33,055 bases of DNA from Tritrichomonas foetus (taxonomy: Eukaryota; Parabasalia; Tritrichomonadida; Tritrichomonadidae), in contig MLAK01000829.1 in assembly GCA_001839685.1 (NCBI GenBank), positions 24,984 to 58,038 on the forward strand, in the 5' to 3' direction. How positions within the stretch are numbered: position 1 is the stretch's first letter; every line of letters starts with the position of its first letter. The notes beneath the pieces were generated by a model. It did not search any database. It was not told where the DNA came from and saw only the letters and a program-made list of their open reading frames with translations. The position numbers were made by a program, and so were the translations under genes. Positions 32,952-33,055 of the stretch are shown here, in pieces.

Positions 32952-33047
32952 AAACCTTTCAAATTTACTAATTTACTTGCCTCCTATATGAAAGGTTTAC
33001 AAAATGGTCCCCCCAAAGATTTTGTGGGACCATCCCATAAACCTTTG
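32952..33047. repeat. Nested inverted repeats at the window edge
   Basis: AAACCTTTCA (32952-32961) pairs with TGAAAGGTTT (32989-32998). The AAAGGTTTA there also pairs with TAAACCTTT (33039-33047), and ATGGTCCC (33004-33011) pairs with GGGACCAT (33026-33033) inside it. One arm shared by two partners suggests a switchable hairpin or a repeat-element terminus. Confidence 0.6.
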
Positions 33048-33055
33048 TCCTACCA

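Larger units (their letters stand above)
32517..33055. other. Right-edge spacer with inverted repeats
   Basis: Upstream of DUF4419. A 73-codon frame at 32714-32935 is doubtful. Inverted repeats occupy 32952-33047 and may belong to an element that continues beyond the window. Confidence 0.5.

Noticed and set aside
1..33055. tRNA, snRNA or rRNA genes
   Set aside because: Spacers were read by eye on both strands for tRNA arms and conserved small-RNA motifs; nothing convincing was seen. A covariance-model scan would be the decisive test.

Overview
The window looks like a gene-dense, AT-rich (roughly two thirds A+T by eye), almost intron-free nuclear segment of a flagellated protist, most likely a parabasalid of the Trichomonas/Tritrichomonas group. 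Three things point there: (i) clear eukaryotic genes (axonemal dynein intermediate chain, IFT140, tubulin cofactor D, cofilin, calreticulin, V-ATPase subunit a) read as uninterrupted frames in the standard code; (ii) most start codons lie some 8 to 30 nt downstream of a TCA(T/A/C)(T/A/C) motif, the form of the trichomonad initiator (Inr); (iii) spacers are short and genes sit on both strands with no operon logic. The species assignment is inference.

Layout. 1-2066 (-): axonemal dynein intermediate chain of the DNAI2/IC2 type, 3' end outside the window. 2854-3702 (+): trans-2-enoyl-CoA reductase (TECR). A twelve-unit 20-bp pyrimidine-rich minisatellite separates it from the converging tubulin cofactor D gene, 4038-7343 (-). 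7987-11780 (-): IFT140, split into two overlapping frames. 11930-13195 (+): protein with a C-terminal histone fold. 13196-14187: the most unusual spacer, with a 300-bp foldback, MULE-like MITE flanked by a perfect 9-bp target duplication, sitting in the relic 5' end of a gene. 14188-14607 (+): ADF/cofilin. 14982-16244 (-): calreticulin with a non-acidic tail and an RDDL terminus. 16753-18330 (+): coiled-coil protein with a collagen-like Gly-rich hinge. 19375-21780 (+): V-ATPase subunit a. 22104-24143 (+): charged coiled-coil protein. 24396-26852 (-): large helical orphan. 27603-28877 (+): three-winged-helix protein with an Asn/Met-rich tail, followed at once by a run of 41 A. 29298-30470 (-): putative secreted beta-helix protein. 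30649-31005 (+): TMEM230-like membrane protein. 31455-32516 (-): DUF4419 protein. The right edge carries inverted repeats that may be the end of another repeat element.

The genes are not an obvious pathway. Several serve the flagellar and cytoskeletal machinery (DNAI2, IFT140, TBCD, cofilin, perhaps the two coiled-coil proteins), and several serve the endomembrane system (TECR, calreticulin, V-ATPase a, TMEM230-like). I see no tRNA, rRNA or CRISPR array. The best candidates for something undescribed are the MITE nested in a gene relic, the three-winged-helix Asn/Met protein with retroposition-like 3' features, the calreticulin tail and the collagen-like coiled-coil protein.
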